DNA of 64,000 nt, from positions 1-64,000 of the forward strand of contig NZ_MWMO01000006.1 of NCBI RefSeq assembly GCF_002556635.1, read 5' to 3'. Below the pieces are notes generated by a model. The model did not search any database. It was not told the origin of the DNA and worked only from the letters and a program-made list of their open reading frames with translations. Shown one piece after another: positions 7,413 to 17,020 of the stretch (position 1 is its first letter; every line of letters starts with the position of its first letter). The DNA comes from Novosphingobium sp. PC22D. GTDB lineage: Bacteria > Pseudomonadota > Alphaproteobacteria > Sphingomonadales > Sphingomonadaceae. The translations under genes were made by a program, and so were the position numbers.

Positions 7413-10400
7413 TCAATTCTTGCGCTTGGCCACATGCAGGTGGTCGCGCGCCGGGTTGTCGGGGAACCGCTCGAAGTCGACAGAATAGGATGGCCCGAGG
7501 CGTTCGCGCACACGGGCAGCCCATTGCTCACCCTGCTGGTCGGAGATATTGTTTCCCCTGAAGTCGAGCGCGCGATTGGCATAATGCGCAGACCCGGAGA
7601 CATGCTGGCTGCTGTCATTTCCAGAGGTGACCACCGGCTTTGGCAGGCCAAGCGCCCTCGCCTCTTCCGCGACCGCGCCCATCGCCGGGACCAGCGATCC
7701 ATCCATCCGGTCGGGTCGCACACCACGCTTGATGCCAAGTCCGAGCTCGCGTGCCATGGCGGCCCCATCGACCGGCCCAGCAAAGTCCTGCGTGATCAAC
7801 CTGCTCTCGCTCAGACTTCCGGTTGGTAGCGGCACGCCTGCGGGGATATCGAGATCGGCGGCCGAACCCAGAGTGCCCTGCCCCGCAATCTTCGCGACAT
7901 CGGCCAGTTCGTCGATCCGGCGGCTGCGCAAGTCACTCATCAAGTCGTCCATGATGAAGCTGATCGCCTGGTCGCGCCGGGCGATATCGCGGTAGTCGAG
8001 CCGCGGGTTGGAGATATCGGGCAGGTGCCATTCGGGATGTTCGCGTTGCAGCGTCTCGTAGCGCTCCTGGATAAGGTTCGACATGTCGCTCGAGACCTGG
8101 AAGCCATGGCTCTCCGCATAGCTGGCTTCCGACATCATGCGACCGCCGATCTCGCGGTAGCGTGCAGCGGCGGCCCGGCGTTCCTCGGCTGCGGCGACGC
8201 GCCAGTCGGTTCCGCCATTGCTGGTGCGCGACTGGCTCGAATCGGAATAATCGGAGTCCTGGCTGTAGGTCCCGCTCGATTGCACATCGCCCGCATTGCC
8301 GCTGATCACGACGCGGCTGCCAACGTCCTCCGACTTGTCAGTGCCACGGGTGACCTGGTTTGTTGACGACCGCTCGCTGCTTGCTCGGGAATCTTCGCCC
8401 CATTCCTTTCTGCCATAACCATTGACGCTCAACGAGCCAGACAGTCCGGCTCCCTTGCCCGCTTCTACATTGCCTCCGCTGCTGCCCGAATTTGCGTCGG
8501 GCTTTCCCTTCCCTGCACCACCCGGAGAACCGCCAGACAAGCGCCCCCCTAACCCGAGTGAATAGCCAAACGTCCGATTTTCGAAGTCGGAGTAGGTACG
8601 ACTATTCCCCTGCCGCAGGATCAGGTCATCGTTCGTGACCTCGCGGGTTGACTTGCCCGACGAGCCTTCGATGAGGACATTGCCGCCGACATTGTGCGTG
8701 TCGGATGCGCGTGAACCACTTTCGCTGCGCGAGCCGGTGACCTGGCTCGATGCGGCGACTTCGCTGCCGAACCGCCCGCGCGAACTGGACCAGGTAGTCG
8801 ACGTGCCGTTCTCGATCCGGTCGGCCTCGTTGAGATACCACTGGCCCTGGTTCCTGAGATCACTGGCATAGCCGCGCGTCATCGTCGCCTTGAACGGCAG
8901 CTGCGAGATCGCGCCGCTCGCATCGATCACCGAATGGGCATCGCCATAGGTGCGGTACATGCGTCCGTCCTCGCCGCGCAGGCTCGCCTGCGGCGCCCCC
9001 GCCATGAGATTGGGAGCAAGGTTCCACTGCGCCATCTGCCGGTTCTCGGCGTTGAGGTTGCCGTAGCTGACATCGCCGAACGCATAATTGCCGGTGGTTC
9101 GTTCGAGCGCGGCGGCATCGGCCGCGCCCTGGGCTGGAGACAGAAGTGCCCCCATATTGTGCGCGACCGAGAGCGTGCCGCGCATGACCATCAGCGCAAG
9201 GACCGGCACCGACATCATCAGGAACCCCGCCATCGTCGCCACGTCCTGGTTGACAGCGTCGATCCCGGCCCAGGTGACAAGGCTCACCCCGCCAGCGGTG
9301 CTGGCAACGGTCTGGCTGGCGAGCCGGTCCATGATGAACATGTGAATGAGGACGTAGAGCGGGCCCCAGGCGGCGAGGTAGAAGAACCCCGCGAAATAGC
9401 CCTTGAGCGTCGCGATGCCGGTGCGCGGGAACAGCAACAGCGGAAACACCACCGGGAACAGCGCGTAGAAGACGAGCGTCAGCACCACGCCGAGCACCGG
9501 TATCCAGATCAGCCCCTGCTCGGCGGCTGTCGTCATCGCATTGCGGGTCTGCGCATCGGCGCGCTGCAGGGCGAAGGCGTCGGCATCGGCATTGCCGAAA
9601 TCAAGCTGGGCCGCCTCGAAGGCATCGACCATGCTCTTTTGCTTGAAGAACTGGTTCCGGGTCATGGCGGTACCCGTGAGCAATTGTGCGACCACGGGCA
9701 CGTCGGCGGCAAGCCGTGCGCCGGCTGCCGCCTGGGTGAGCTTGGGATACATCGAATGGGCGAACGGCAGCGCATAGGCGTTGATCGCCCCATCCCACTG
9801 CGCGTCGAGCAGCACCCAGGCCTCGGCGCAGGTCCTCCCCTCGATATCGACCGCCCCGCCCCCGGTATCGGTGAGGAATTTCATACCGCGGTTGGTGGCG
9901 GCATTGACCCCGAGGTCGGCCCACAGGTCAGTGGATTCGGAAAGGAGCCGAAGGCTCTTGGTGCCGAGAAGGATGTCGTAGTAGGCGCATTGCTTGAGAT
10001 AGCCGTCAAGGTTCGCCTTGAAGATGGGATCGCGGATCTCGAAGCCGCGCACCTTGTCCCACAGCCGCGCGCCATAGACGAACCCGCCTGTCGAATAGTT
10101 GAGCGCGGCGGGCATGACAAAGACCGTCTCGGCGGTGCGCGTGAGGTAATCGCTTACCTGGCTGGTGAACGAGGCCATGACCCCCAGGCCAATCGGCACG
10201 TTGGCGACCGTCGCGGGCGCAAGGCCGGGATTGATGCGGTCGGTGACCTTGACCGTGACGGTCGGCACCATGAGCACGAGGTAGATCAGCGTCGACTGGA
10301 CGAACCAGCGAAACCACGCGCGCCAGTCGAGATCCATCGCGGTGATCAGCAGGGCGTAGATCAGCCCCATGACCATGCAGACGCGGATCAGCGCCTTGAA

Positions 10401-10484
10401 TCCGCCCGAGCCGGTCCAGGCAGCGATCGCGTTGAAGGTGTTGACGAGATACTCGCCGCCCCCGACGGTGAAGACCTCGAGCAT
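7413..10484 (-). CDS. traG: TraG, mating-pair stabilisation protein with C-terminal peptidase M15-like domain
   Basis: Last gene of the transfer operon, 1023 residues. The N-terminus (MLEVFTVGGGEYLVNTFNAIAAW) and several membrane helices up to about residue 450 match the F TraG/TraG-N domain needed for pilus assembly and mating-pair stabilisation. A long Ser/Gly/Asn-rich region follows (about 530-760). The last ~90 residues look like a D-Ala-D-Ala carboxypeptidase (M15) fold: SGSAHYANRALDFRGNN with H967 and D974, and DHLHV with H1015/H1017, the spacing expected for a zinc site. This tail is not part of F TraG as I know it. The gene starts 15 bases after the traH stop. Confidence 0.9.
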   Translation of the reverse strand: MLEVFTVGGGEYLVNTFNAIAAWTGSGGFKALIRVCMVMGLIYALLITAMDLDWRAWFRWFVQSTLIYLVLMVPTVTVKVTDRINPGLAPATVANVPIGLGVMASFTSQVSDYLTRTAETVFVMPAALNYSTGGFVYGARLWDKVRGFEIRDPIFKANLDGYLKQCAYYDILLGTKSLRLLSESTDLWADLGVNAATNRGMKFLTDTGGGAVDIEGRTCAEAWVLLDAQWDGAINAYALPFAHSMYPKLTQAAAGARLAADVPVVAQLLTGTAMTRNQFFKQKSMVDAFEAAQLDFGNADADAFALQRADAQTRNAMTTAAEQGLIWIPVLGVVLTLVFYALFPVVFPLLLFPRTGIATLKGYFAGFFYLAAWGPLYVLIHMFIMDRLASQTVASTAGGVSLVTWAGIDAVNQDVATMAGFLMMSVPVLALMVMRGTLSVAHNMGALLSPAQGAADAAALERTTGNYAFGDVSYGNLNAENRQMAQWNLAPNLMAGAPQASLRGEDGRMYRTYGDAHSVIDASGAISQLPFKATMTRGYASDLRNQGQWYLNEADRIENGTSTTWSSSRGRFGSEVAASSQVTGSRSESGSRASDTHNVGGNVLIEGSSGKSTREVTNDDLILRQGNSRTYSDFENRTFGYSLGLGGRLSGGSPGGAGKGKPDANSGSSGGNVEAGKGAGLSGSLSVNGYGRKEWGEDSRASSERSSTNQVTRGTDKSEDVGSRVVISGNAGDVQSSGTYSQDSDYSDSSQSRTSNGGTDWRVAAAEERRAAAARYREIGGRMMSEASYAESHGFQVSSDMSNLIQERYETLQREHPEWHLPDISNPRLDYRDIARRDQAISFIMDDLMSDLRSRRIDELADVAKIAGQGTLGSAADLDIPAGVPLPTGSLSESRLITQDFAGPVDGAAMARELGLGIKRGVRPDRMDGSLVPAMGAVAEEARALGLPKPVVTSGNDSSQHVSGSAHYANRALDFRGNNISDQQGEQWAARVRERLGPSYSVDFERFPDNPARDHLHVAKRKN

Positions 10485-10499
10485 CGCCCTCGCCCGCCC

Positions 10500-11939
10500 C
10501 TACTGGACCTGCTGGTTGAGCGTGCGCGAGAATCTGAGCGCCGCTGACATCTGCGGTGAGAGCTGCGAGCGCAGGGTCTTTTCCATCATCTGCGTGCGCT
10601 GGATGAGGGCGAAGGTCTGGTCGAACCGTTGCGATGTGCGCGCCGAGAGTCCGAGGAAATTCCGGCGGGTCTCGTAAAGCCCCTCGCGCCACTCGCGCAA
10701 GCTGTCGGCATCCGCCCCGTTGAAGTCCGAGCGCGCGTTCACCGCCATGTCGATGAAGCGCATGGTCATGGTCGTGACGAGGTCGATCGCGACGATTTCG
10801 GAGAGATCGTTGATCTCCTGCGCGGAGATGCCGAACTCGGCTGCCGCGCTGACGGTGACGATCTTGTAGACTGGCACGCTTGCCATGCCGAGCAGCTGGA
10901 CTTCGGCAGGGGTCAGCGATGCGCCCGGATCGCGCACCTTCAAGGCCATCGATTCGATCAGCGTACGGACCCTGGCTTTCAGCGCCGCATTGGGTCCGAT
11001 CACCAACGCGGTCTCGGCCGGATTCATGCATTTGGTGGTGTCCGACCCGCACGACCAGACCTTGTGCGGCGCGGCCGAGGTGCCATCGAGCATGGCGCTG
11101 ATGAGCGCCGAATCCGCCGGGCCGATAAACTGGACGCGCGGCTTGCCGCCGCTGCCTGCCGGATCGTAGATCACGGTGCCGACCAGCGTCATCAGGAATT
11201 CGCGGAACTGGGTGTCGAATCCGCCGTATTTCTTGCCCAGGGCCTCCCAGGTGTAGTTGTTGGGCATGCCGGCCTGTTCCTGCATGTCGGGATCGGAATT
11301 GCCGGCCTTCAAGGCCTCGCGCTGGCCGCCATTGTTGCACTGTTGGCGCGCTCTCGCCCAGTCGGCGACCGCGCCCTGGCTGTTCGCGATTGCCTCGCAG
11401 ATCACCGAGGATGCGGTGTCGGTCTTGGGCCAGAGCCCGCCGACCAGCGCCTGCGCGGTTTCGCAGGACGAAATGTTCATCTGGTTCATCTGCTGCACTT
11501 TCTGCGCGAGCTCATCCATGACCTTGCCAATCTCGGGCGAGATCGTGTCGATCGCGAGCTTGAAGGCGAAGCCCAGCGCATTGTTGGCGGTGGCCTTGAG
11601 CATCGCGACGAGTTCGGCGGTGTTGATGAACGAAAACGAGCCGGCGAAGAGATCGATGCCCCCGCACCCGGCGCGTGCATGGGGCAGCTGGATATTGAAG
11701 GGCTGGATGGTCTTCTGCGGAAAGCGCGCCCACATCGCGCCTCCCGAATAATAACCCGCCGACTGGCCCTGGTAGGCCGAAGGGCCGGTCACATTGGCCT
11801 GCGCGCCCATTTCGGTCATGAAGCTTTGCATCTCGCTTTCGACCCCGGCGGATGCGGGAACGGGGGCTGTCAGCACGATTGATGCGGAGAGCACGACCGC
11901 TATGGCGCGGCGCGAGGCATGAAACAGCCGCGCGCGCAT
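10500..11939 (-). CDS. traH: TraH, F-type pilus assembly protein
   Basis: A 479-residue periplasmic/outer-membrane-associated component of F-type pilus extension. The start at 11939 gives a clear signal peptide (RRAIAVVLSASIVLTAPVPASA) and overlaps the traF stop by one base (TGATG); longer upstream readings only translate the traF gene out of frame. The mature N-terminus GVESEMQSFMTEMGAQANVT and the CGGIDLFAGSFSFIN motif are typical of TraH. Coiled-coil-like helices occupy the C-terminus. It sits in the conserved traN-traF-traH-traG order. Confidence 0.93.
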   Translation of the reverse strand: MRARLFHASRRAIAVVLSASIVLTAPVPASAGVESEMQSFMTEMGAQANVTGPSAYQGQSAGYYSGGAMWARFPQKTIQPFNIQLPHARAGCGGIDLFAGSFSFINTAELVAMLKATANNALGFAFKLAIDTISPEIGKVMDELAQKVQQMNQMNISSCETAQALVGGLWPKTDTASSVICEAIANSQGAVADWARARQQCNNGGQREALKAGNSDPDMQEQAGMPNNYTWEALGKKYGGFDTQFREFLMTLVGTVIYDPAGSGGKPRVQFIGPADSALISAMLDGTSAAPHKVWSCGSDTTKCMNPAETALVIGPNAALKARVRTLIESMALKVRDPGASLTPAEVQLLGMASVPVYKIVTVSAAAEFGISAQEINDLSEIVAIDLVTTMTMRFIDMAVNARSDFNGADADSLREWREGLYETRRNFLGLSARTSQRFDQTFALIQRTQMMEKTLRSQLSPQMSAALRFSRTLNQQVQ

Positions 11940-12766
11940 CAGTAGTCGCTCCCGGGCTGGACCTGGGTGAGCTGGAACACCCGGTCCATGATCTCGTCTT
12001 GGCTGAGGATGCCGTAGCCGATCGGCATGGGCTGCTTTGTCACGCTGTCGAAGAGCACCAGCGCCGGCACCTGGCGGTCGGCGCCGAGACCGAGCCGCTC
12101 GTATTGCCCCGCATCGACGACATATTCTGGAAAGCTCGCCGAGGGTCCGCCGTCCATCGAGACCGCGAGCACGGCCAGCCCGAACTTGTCGCTCACCGAT
12201 TTGAGGATCGGTCCGAAGATCTCGCAGGCCCCGCAGCTCGAGGCATAGAAATAGAACACGCCGTAGCGCTGCGAGAGCCGGGACATGGCAAGATCGCGGT
12301 CGGTCTTGCGCTGATCGATCCATGCCCGCTTACCCAGGGTCGAGACCGGGCGCTGGAGCGTGTAGTCGAGGCCCGGATCCTGCCAGAGCGCGCGCTGCCA
12401 GACATCGGCGAATAGCGAGGATCGGTCGAGTTGTTCGCGCTGGAAGCGCACGTAAGCGGTCACATTTTCCGGGGTGGGCTCGAGAATCGCGCGCGCCTTC
12501 AGTTCCTCAAGCGCAGTGGAGATTGCCGCCAGGCGCTCGCGTGCCGGGACCTGCGCGGCAGCCTCGGGGCTACCGGGCTCGGGCCGTGGGTCTTCGCAAT
12601 AGAACCATGTGCCAAGCTTGCGCTCCTTGCAGTAGAAGCTGTCCTCGGCCTGCTCGACCTCGATGCCGTCGCCGCTGGCCGCGCGTGCGCCACCTGGTGC
12701 GAGGAGATTGAGAGCGAGGCTCGCGGCAAAGCCGGCGGCGATGGGGATGGCCTTGGCGTGGATCAC
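11939..12766 (-). CDS. traF: TraF, thioredoxin-fold conjugal pilus assembly protein
   Basis: A 275-residue periplasmic protein of the TraF family. I chose the GTG at 12766, which has AGGAACC upstream and yields the signal peptide IPIAAGFAASLALNLLAPGGARAA; the ORF remains open further upstream but that stretch is traN read in another frame. The C-terminal thioredoxin domain keeps a CGAC (CxxC) pair near residues 177-180, so it may be redox-active, whereas F TraF lacks this motif. It begins 25 bases after the traN stop and overlaps traH by one base. It probably helps fold Cys-rich TraN and TraU together with DsbC. Confidence 0.9.
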   Translation of the reverse strand: MIHAKAIPIAAGFAASLALNLLAPGGARAASGDGIEVEQAEDSFYCKERKLGTWFYCEDPRPEPGSPEAAAQVPARERLAAISTALEELKARAILEPTPENVTAYVRFQREQLDRSSLFADVWQRALWQDPGLDYTLQRPVSTLGKRAWIDQRKTDRDLAMSRLSQRYGVFYFYASSCGACEIFGPILKSVSDKFGLAVLAVSMDGGPSASFPEYVVDAGQYERLGLGADRQVPALVLFDSVTKQPMPIGYGILSQDEIMDRVFQLTQVQPGSDY

Positions 12767-12791
12767 GATCGGTTCCTGACCTTCTGGGGGC

Positions 12792-14927
12792 TCATGGCTG
12801 GTGGCTTTCGTAATAGGCTTCGATCCGGCGCTGGATTTCGACGAGCGTGGCGGCCTCATCGGGAAGCTTCGCGGCCTCGACGAATTCGGCATAGACTTCG
12901 GAAAAATCCATGACCGAGAGGTCGAGCCGCTGGAACTCGAACACAGTAAAGCCTTCGCAAGTCTCGGTCTTGGGTTTGCCCCAGGACTTACCAAGCTGGG
13001 GGCGGCCCTGTTCCTGGAGGATGCGGCTGATCTTCGATTCAAAGCAGCAGTAGACCTCTTTCCTGGTCTTGCAGATGCCGAGGAAACTCGAGGAGCAATA
13101 GGTCCCGACCTTGTGGCACAGGCCTGCATCGTCCTTCTGGTCAAGCAGGACTTCGGACGGGCTGCACAGGAGCGGCGTGAGGAGCGGTACGCCGCGTCCC
13201 GAGCAGCAGTTCGAAAGCCCGAAGAGCTTGTGCGAACAGGTCTCGCGCGTGCCGCGAAACAGCGTCAGCGTCGCCTCGTCGAATTCGGCATTGGCCTGGC
13301 CGAGCGCATTCAAGGCCACAACCGCGTCCTTGAACTCGTCAGAGGCCTCGCGCTCGATCGTCTCGCACTCGCCATTGATGCAATAGACATCGCCGCCGCA
13401 GATGTACTGCGCGGGCTCGGGAGTGCTTCCGGGAATCGGGCAGGAATAGATCCGCTCGGTCACGCCGCACGATCCGTTCGCAGCGGGCGAATCGTCGAGG
13501 CAGGTTTCGCGCGTGAGCGAGCACGAGGCATTGGCCTCGAGACTGGCGCAGTCGTTGCCGCCCCCGACAATTCGTTGGCACAGATATGGGCGGCTCTTCT
13601 GCCAGCAGGGGCGCGTGACGGGCACGCCTGCTACCGTGCGGGTCTCGTTGGGCGCGGTGCAGATTTCGTTCTGGAGCGTGCAGGCGACCGGATCGTCGGG
13701 ACAGCCCGAAGTGCTCCAGCTTTCGGTGAACCACTTCGAGACCGAGACTTCCGGCGTAAACCCAGCGAGCGTTGTGCTGCACGACCAGACTTCCTCGGGC
13801 GCGGCGGGCTCGATGCAGGTCAGATATCCGCCGCTCAGCGGATCGCCGACAAAATCCCAGGTCTTGCAGAGACTCCGCTCGGTAAGCCCTGCACTGCTTG
13901 GCGTGGTGCGGGTGCAGGCAGGCTCCGAGCCAATCGACCCGCATTGCTGGAGCCCGGTTACATAGTCGAGCGGAAAGCCGGTGACCGGATCATAGGTGAG
14001 TGCGGCGCTCAGCCCGTCACTGTTGCAGCGGTAGATATTGCTCACGACTTCGAAGGCGCCGGGCGGCGGCGGCGCCGGAACAGTGCCCAGCACGTAGGTA
14101 TTGGGATCGGCAACCGCGCTGCTGCAATCGTAATAGTCAATGGTGATGCCGTAATCGGGGATGGGATAGCTTGCGGTGCGCCGGCACTGGCCATTGCCGG
14201 CAAGCGCGGAGCAGCCATCGAAGCCTGCCGAAATCGCGCAAAGATACTGGTAGGTGAGCGCGCTCCACTCGGTAACGACAAGATTGCTGGTGCAGCTTTT
14301 GGTCTCCTTGATGACCTGCGAGCCGACATGGCAGGTCCATTCGGCGCTGTTGGGCGTGCCCGGCCCGGGCGGCAGCGGCGTGCAATCACCGGTCGAGCCA
14401 TCGGCGCCCACTCCATCGAGATAGGCGTCGGGACTTGCTTCGATCGCAGTCGCACGCGCCATGTCGTCGCGGGTGACATTGACCGTTGGGCGCGATGTCG
14501 AATTTGCCGTGCGGTAGGCCTCGCTGCTATAGCCTTCCGCGGCGCCTGCGGCATACATCTCGCCGGGATTGTCGTAGTACTGGGTGAGCCCGGGATAGGT
14601 GGCCTCGTAGCCCGGCACTTGCGCTGCCGCATCTGCTGCCTGCGTCAGGTTCTGATAGGTCTCGCGCAGCGCGCTCCCCGCAGCGCGGGCTTCGGCTTTC
14701 GCTTGTTCCGGCGTCATCGAATCCGGTGCGGGAGGAGGTGGTGACAAGGATTGCGGTAGCGGCGTCTCGCCGGCGGCGGGAAGCACCGGCAGCTCCTCGA
14801 TCAGATCGTCGGGTGGCGGGATATAGACCTGGGCTTGCGCGGCTGTGGCGGCGAAGAGCAGGCAGGACAGCATCAGGCTCGCGATCAGCGGCCTTGATCG
14901 ACCAGATGCTCGTGCGAGGCGCGCCAT
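12792..14927 (-). CDS. traN: TraN, cysteine-rich outer-membrane mating-pair stabilisation protein
   Basis: A 711-residue exported protein with dozens of cysteines, the hallmark of TraN, the outer-membrane adhesin that contacts the recipient. The ATG at 14927 (one base after the trbC stop) gives a signal peptide ending AATAAQAQ; an upstream in-frame start at 14963 would overlap trbC. The N-terminal 150 residues are Pro/Ala-rich, then comes the Cys-rich body, and a C-terminal domain with the CCSGRG and CCFESK motifs often seen in TraN. In F-like plasmids TraN variants determine recipient preference. Confidence 0.92.
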   Translation of the reverse strand: MARLARASGRSRPLIASLMLSCLLFAATAAQAQVYIPPPDDLIEELPVLPAAGETPLPQSLSPPPPAPDSMTPEQAKAEARAAGSALRETYQNLTQAADAAAQVPGYEATYPGLTQYYDNPGEMYAAGAAEGYSSEAYRTANSTSRPTVNVTRDDMARATAIEASPDAYLDGVGADGSTGDCTPLPPGPGTPNSAEWTCHVGSQVIKETKSCTSNLVVTEWSALTYQYLCAISAGFDGCSALAGNGQCRRTASYPIPDYGITIDYYDCSSAVADPNTYVLGTVPAPPPPGAFEVVSNIYRCNSDGLSAALTYDPVTGFPLDYVTGLQQCGSIGSEPACTRTTPSSAGLTERSLCKTWDFVGDPLSGGYLTCIEPAAPEEVWSCSTTLAGFTPEVSVSKWFTESWSTSGCPDDPVACTLQNEICTAPNETRTVAGVPVTRPCWQKSRPYLCQRIVGGGNDCASLEANASCSLTRETCLDDSPAANGSCGVTERIYSCPIPGSTPEPAQYICGGDVYCINGECETIEREASDEFKDAVVALNALGQANAEFDEATLTLFRGTRETCSHKLFGLSNCCSGRGVPLLTPLLCSPSEVLLDQKDDAGLCHKVGTYCSSSFLGICKTRKEVYCCFESKISRILQEQGRPQLGKSWGKPKTETCEGFTVFEFQRLDLSVMDFSEVYAEFVEAAKLPDEAATLVEIQRRIEAYYESHQP

Positions 14928-14928
14928 G

Positions 14929-15729
14929 TCACCTGGCCTTGCGCAGGTTGGCGAGCGCGACATGCGCTACTCCGGCGCCGGGGCCTCGCGCTTCGGCAAA
15001 ACGCTCGAGCGCGTATTCGACGCTGACATTGCCGCTCATGCGATCGTGATCGGGAACGGCAGAGGCGCAATCGAACCCGTCGCACAGCTCATAGGCGCGG
15101 CTTGCCACGACGAAGGTCGGTGCGGCGTGGACGGAAAATGCCCGAAACAGGCGCGGGTCGATGGCGATATGGGCTTCCTGGCGCTCGTCGGTGACGACGC
15201 GCTTAAGCCCCTCGGCGAACGCCCGCGTGCTGCCTTTCGGAAATCCGCGAAAGACCACCACGCCGCCGGCCGCGCTGGTGTCCGCAATCAGGCGCGAGAG
15301 CGAGGCTTCGGGCATCGAGAGGCTGGCAAAGGCCACGAACAGCGGTCCCTCCCCCATCGGTGCTGAAGCATTGGCGGCAGCGCCCTCGAGGATCGCGTCG
15401 AAATCGACCGGACCGTCGGGTCCCCTGGGCAGGCTGGCCGGATCGATGCCCCGCATCGCGGCCATGGCCTCATCGCGCAACTCTTCGGCTTCGCGCGCAT
15501 GTGGCAATTCGCGTCCTGCAAGGGCATCGACGAAGTCCTGCGCCTCGCTGGCCTGCCCCCCGGCGCGTGCCTTGATCGCGTCGAGATCGAGGCCATCGAC
15601 AGTCTGGGTGACGCTTTGTGCGGCGGTCTGGGTCAGCCCCGCCGAGATCCCGGCGAGCGCCAGAAATGTGGCGGCAGCGATAATCCGCGGCGATCGGAAT
15701 AGGCCGATAGAGAGACGTAACCTGTTCAT
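14929..15729 (-). CDS. trbC: TrbC, F-type pilus assembly protein
   Basis: A 266-residue periplasmic protein. The start at 15729 overlaps the traU stop by ATGA, and leads to a hydrophobic signal (RSPRIIAAATFLALAGISAGL). The C-terminal half has the TrbC-F thioredoxin-like fold with a FVAFASLSMPEASLSRL strand-helix. It interacts genetically with TraW in F, and both are present here. The N-terminal ~100 residues are helical and charged. Confidence 0.88.
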   Translation of the reverse strand: MNRLRLSIGLFRSPRIIAAATFLALAGISAGLTQTAAQSVTQTVDGLDLDAIKARAGGQASEAQDFVDALAGRELPHAREAEELRDEAMAAMRGIDPASLPRGPDGPVDFDAILEGAAANASAPMGEGPLFVAFASLSMPEASLSRLIADTSAAGGVVVFRGFPKGSTRAFAEGLKRVVTDERQEAHIAIDPRLFRAFSVHAAPTFVVASRAYELCDGFDCASAVPDHDRMSGNVSVEYALERFAEARGPGAGVAHVALANLRKAR

Positions 15730-16742
15730 AAAGCGCAGCAATTTCGCTTCCTCCACACGAGGTAGCCAAAATCCTCGCCCTTGACCGGGAAGGACTTGCC
15801 CGTGTGGGGAATGATCGTGGTCGCCCCGATCGGCGCGCAGGCGTAGCGGCCTTTGACGGTCGGGATCGGGTTGGTCATTTGCAGCCGGTACTGCTGCTTC
15901 CTCATCACCGGCATCAGGTACTTATGACACAGGGCCTTCGAGCCCATCGTCCCCCAGGCAAGCGCTTCGCGGTGCATCTTGTAGAGCATGCGTTCCGCCA
16001 CGAGCCGCGAGGCCTGGACCGGCGTGACATGGGCCGCGACATGGCCGTTCAAGGGGTACATTCCCCCGTTGCAACCCGCGCACCAGAACATCTGGTCAAT
16101 CGGGAGCTTGGCGGTCGCGGCGACACAGTCCGCGGCGCAAGCAGCGGTGGCGATGGGATTGGCGAACAGCGCGACTTCGGGATTGATGATCGAGGTAAGC
16201 GCGGAATCCTGCCAGAGCGGATCGAGCTCGGTCACATAGGCCACATCGAACGTCGTCTGCTCGAAGCAGAGGAAGTCCGTCAGGATCTCCATCCAGTAAA
16301 GCAGCGGATAGACGTAGTAGTGGGCCTGCCACTGCGAGGAGTTCTGCGTCTTGCCGCCGACCTGGCTGCGACCCTGGACATGGCCGTTGCCGATATCGAA
16401 GCCGGGGTTGAGCCGGATCCCGCCAAGGTTGGGAAAGCACCAGGACTTGTTGGTGACATCGACAAGCCGCACCGGCTCCCAGAATCCCACCGAGATGCCG
16501 ATGCGCGGGATCGGCGAACCGCAGGCGCACAAGGGGAACGAGGGATTCTTGGGATCGGGCCGCGAACCTTTCCAGATGGCAAGCCCGCCGATCGAGAGCG
16601 GAAAAAGGCACGACCAGCACACGTCGGTGATCGGATTGACGAACTTGCCATGGCAGGTGACTGAGGCGCGGGCTGGTGCGGCGTCGAGACCCATCAGCGC
16701 GAGCGTGGCAAGCGCCGCCAATATCAGGCGCGGCAGCCGCAT
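15726..16742 (-). CDS. traU: TraU, conjugal DNA transfer protein
   Basis: A 338-residue periplasmic protein needed for DNA transfer more than for pilus growth in F. Signal peptide LILAALATLALMGLDAAPARAS, then TCHGKFVNPITDVCWSCLFP, a very characteristic TraU start, and many paired cysteines (CACGSP, CAADCVAA, CAGCNGG). The ATG at 16742 overlaps the stop of the upstream small gene by one base (TGATG); a GTG one codon earlier is possible. ATGA-coupled to trbC. Confidence 0.95.
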   Translation of the reverse strand: MRLPRLILAALATLALMGLDAAPARASVTCHGKFVNPITDVCWSCLFPLSIGGLAIWKGSRPDPKNPSFPLCACGSPIPRIGISVGFWEPVRLVDVTNKSWCFPNLGGIRLNPGFDIGNGHVQGRSQVGGKTQNSSQWQAHYYVYPLLYWMEILTDFLCFEQTTFDVAYVTELDPLWQDSALTSIINPEVALFANPIATAACAADCVAATAKLPIDQMFWCAGCNGGMYPLNGHVAAHVTPVQASRLVAERMLYKMHREALAWGTMGSKALCHKYLMPVMRKQQYRLQMTNPIPTVKGRYACAPIGATTIIPHTGKSFPVKGEDFGYLVWRKRNCCAL

Positions 16743-17020
16743 CACGCCTCACATTCCTGGTTCTTGGCCCGGTTCCAGGCGGCATCGGCATTCGTTTTGG
16801 CGCGCCAGTAGATGAATCCCATGACGGGCATGGCGATAAGGAGCAGAAGCGCCGGCAATGCGCCTAACGGGCCGACGAAGCCGACGATTGCTGGGTTGAG
16901 GACAACTGCGAGCAGGAGAGCAACGCACAGCAAGACCCATGCATGACGCAGGCGCCTCAACCTCGAGGTCTCCGGGGCGGCCATCGGCGTGGCCAGGAAA
17001 GCGAGCAGCGGATGGGTCAT
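16742..17020 (-). CDS. Small two-helix membrane protein in the transfer operon
   Basis: A 92-residue protein with a basic N-terminal stretch (SRLRRLRHAW) and two hydrophobic segments separated by a short turn (LLCVALLLAVVLNPAIVGFV and LGALPALLLLIAMPVMGFIYW). It overlaps traW by ATGA at its start and traU by one base at its end, so it is translated as part of the operon. I cannot match it to a named F tra gene. Its size and topology would allow a pilus-assembly or exclusion role, but no function is claimed. Confidence 0.75.
   Translation of the reverse strand: MTHPLLAFLATPMAAPETSRLRRLRHAWVLLCVALLLAVVLNPAIVGFVGPLGALPALLLLIAMPVMGFIYWRAKTNADAAWNRAKNQECEA

Noticed and set aside
8934-10547. 537-residue + strand frame opposite traG
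   Set aside because: Composition rich in R, H, G and D with no domain; it is the shadow of traG.
12801-14744. 647-residue + strand frame opposite traN
   Set aside because: TraN's cysteine pattern and operon position prove the minus strand; the + frame has no motif.
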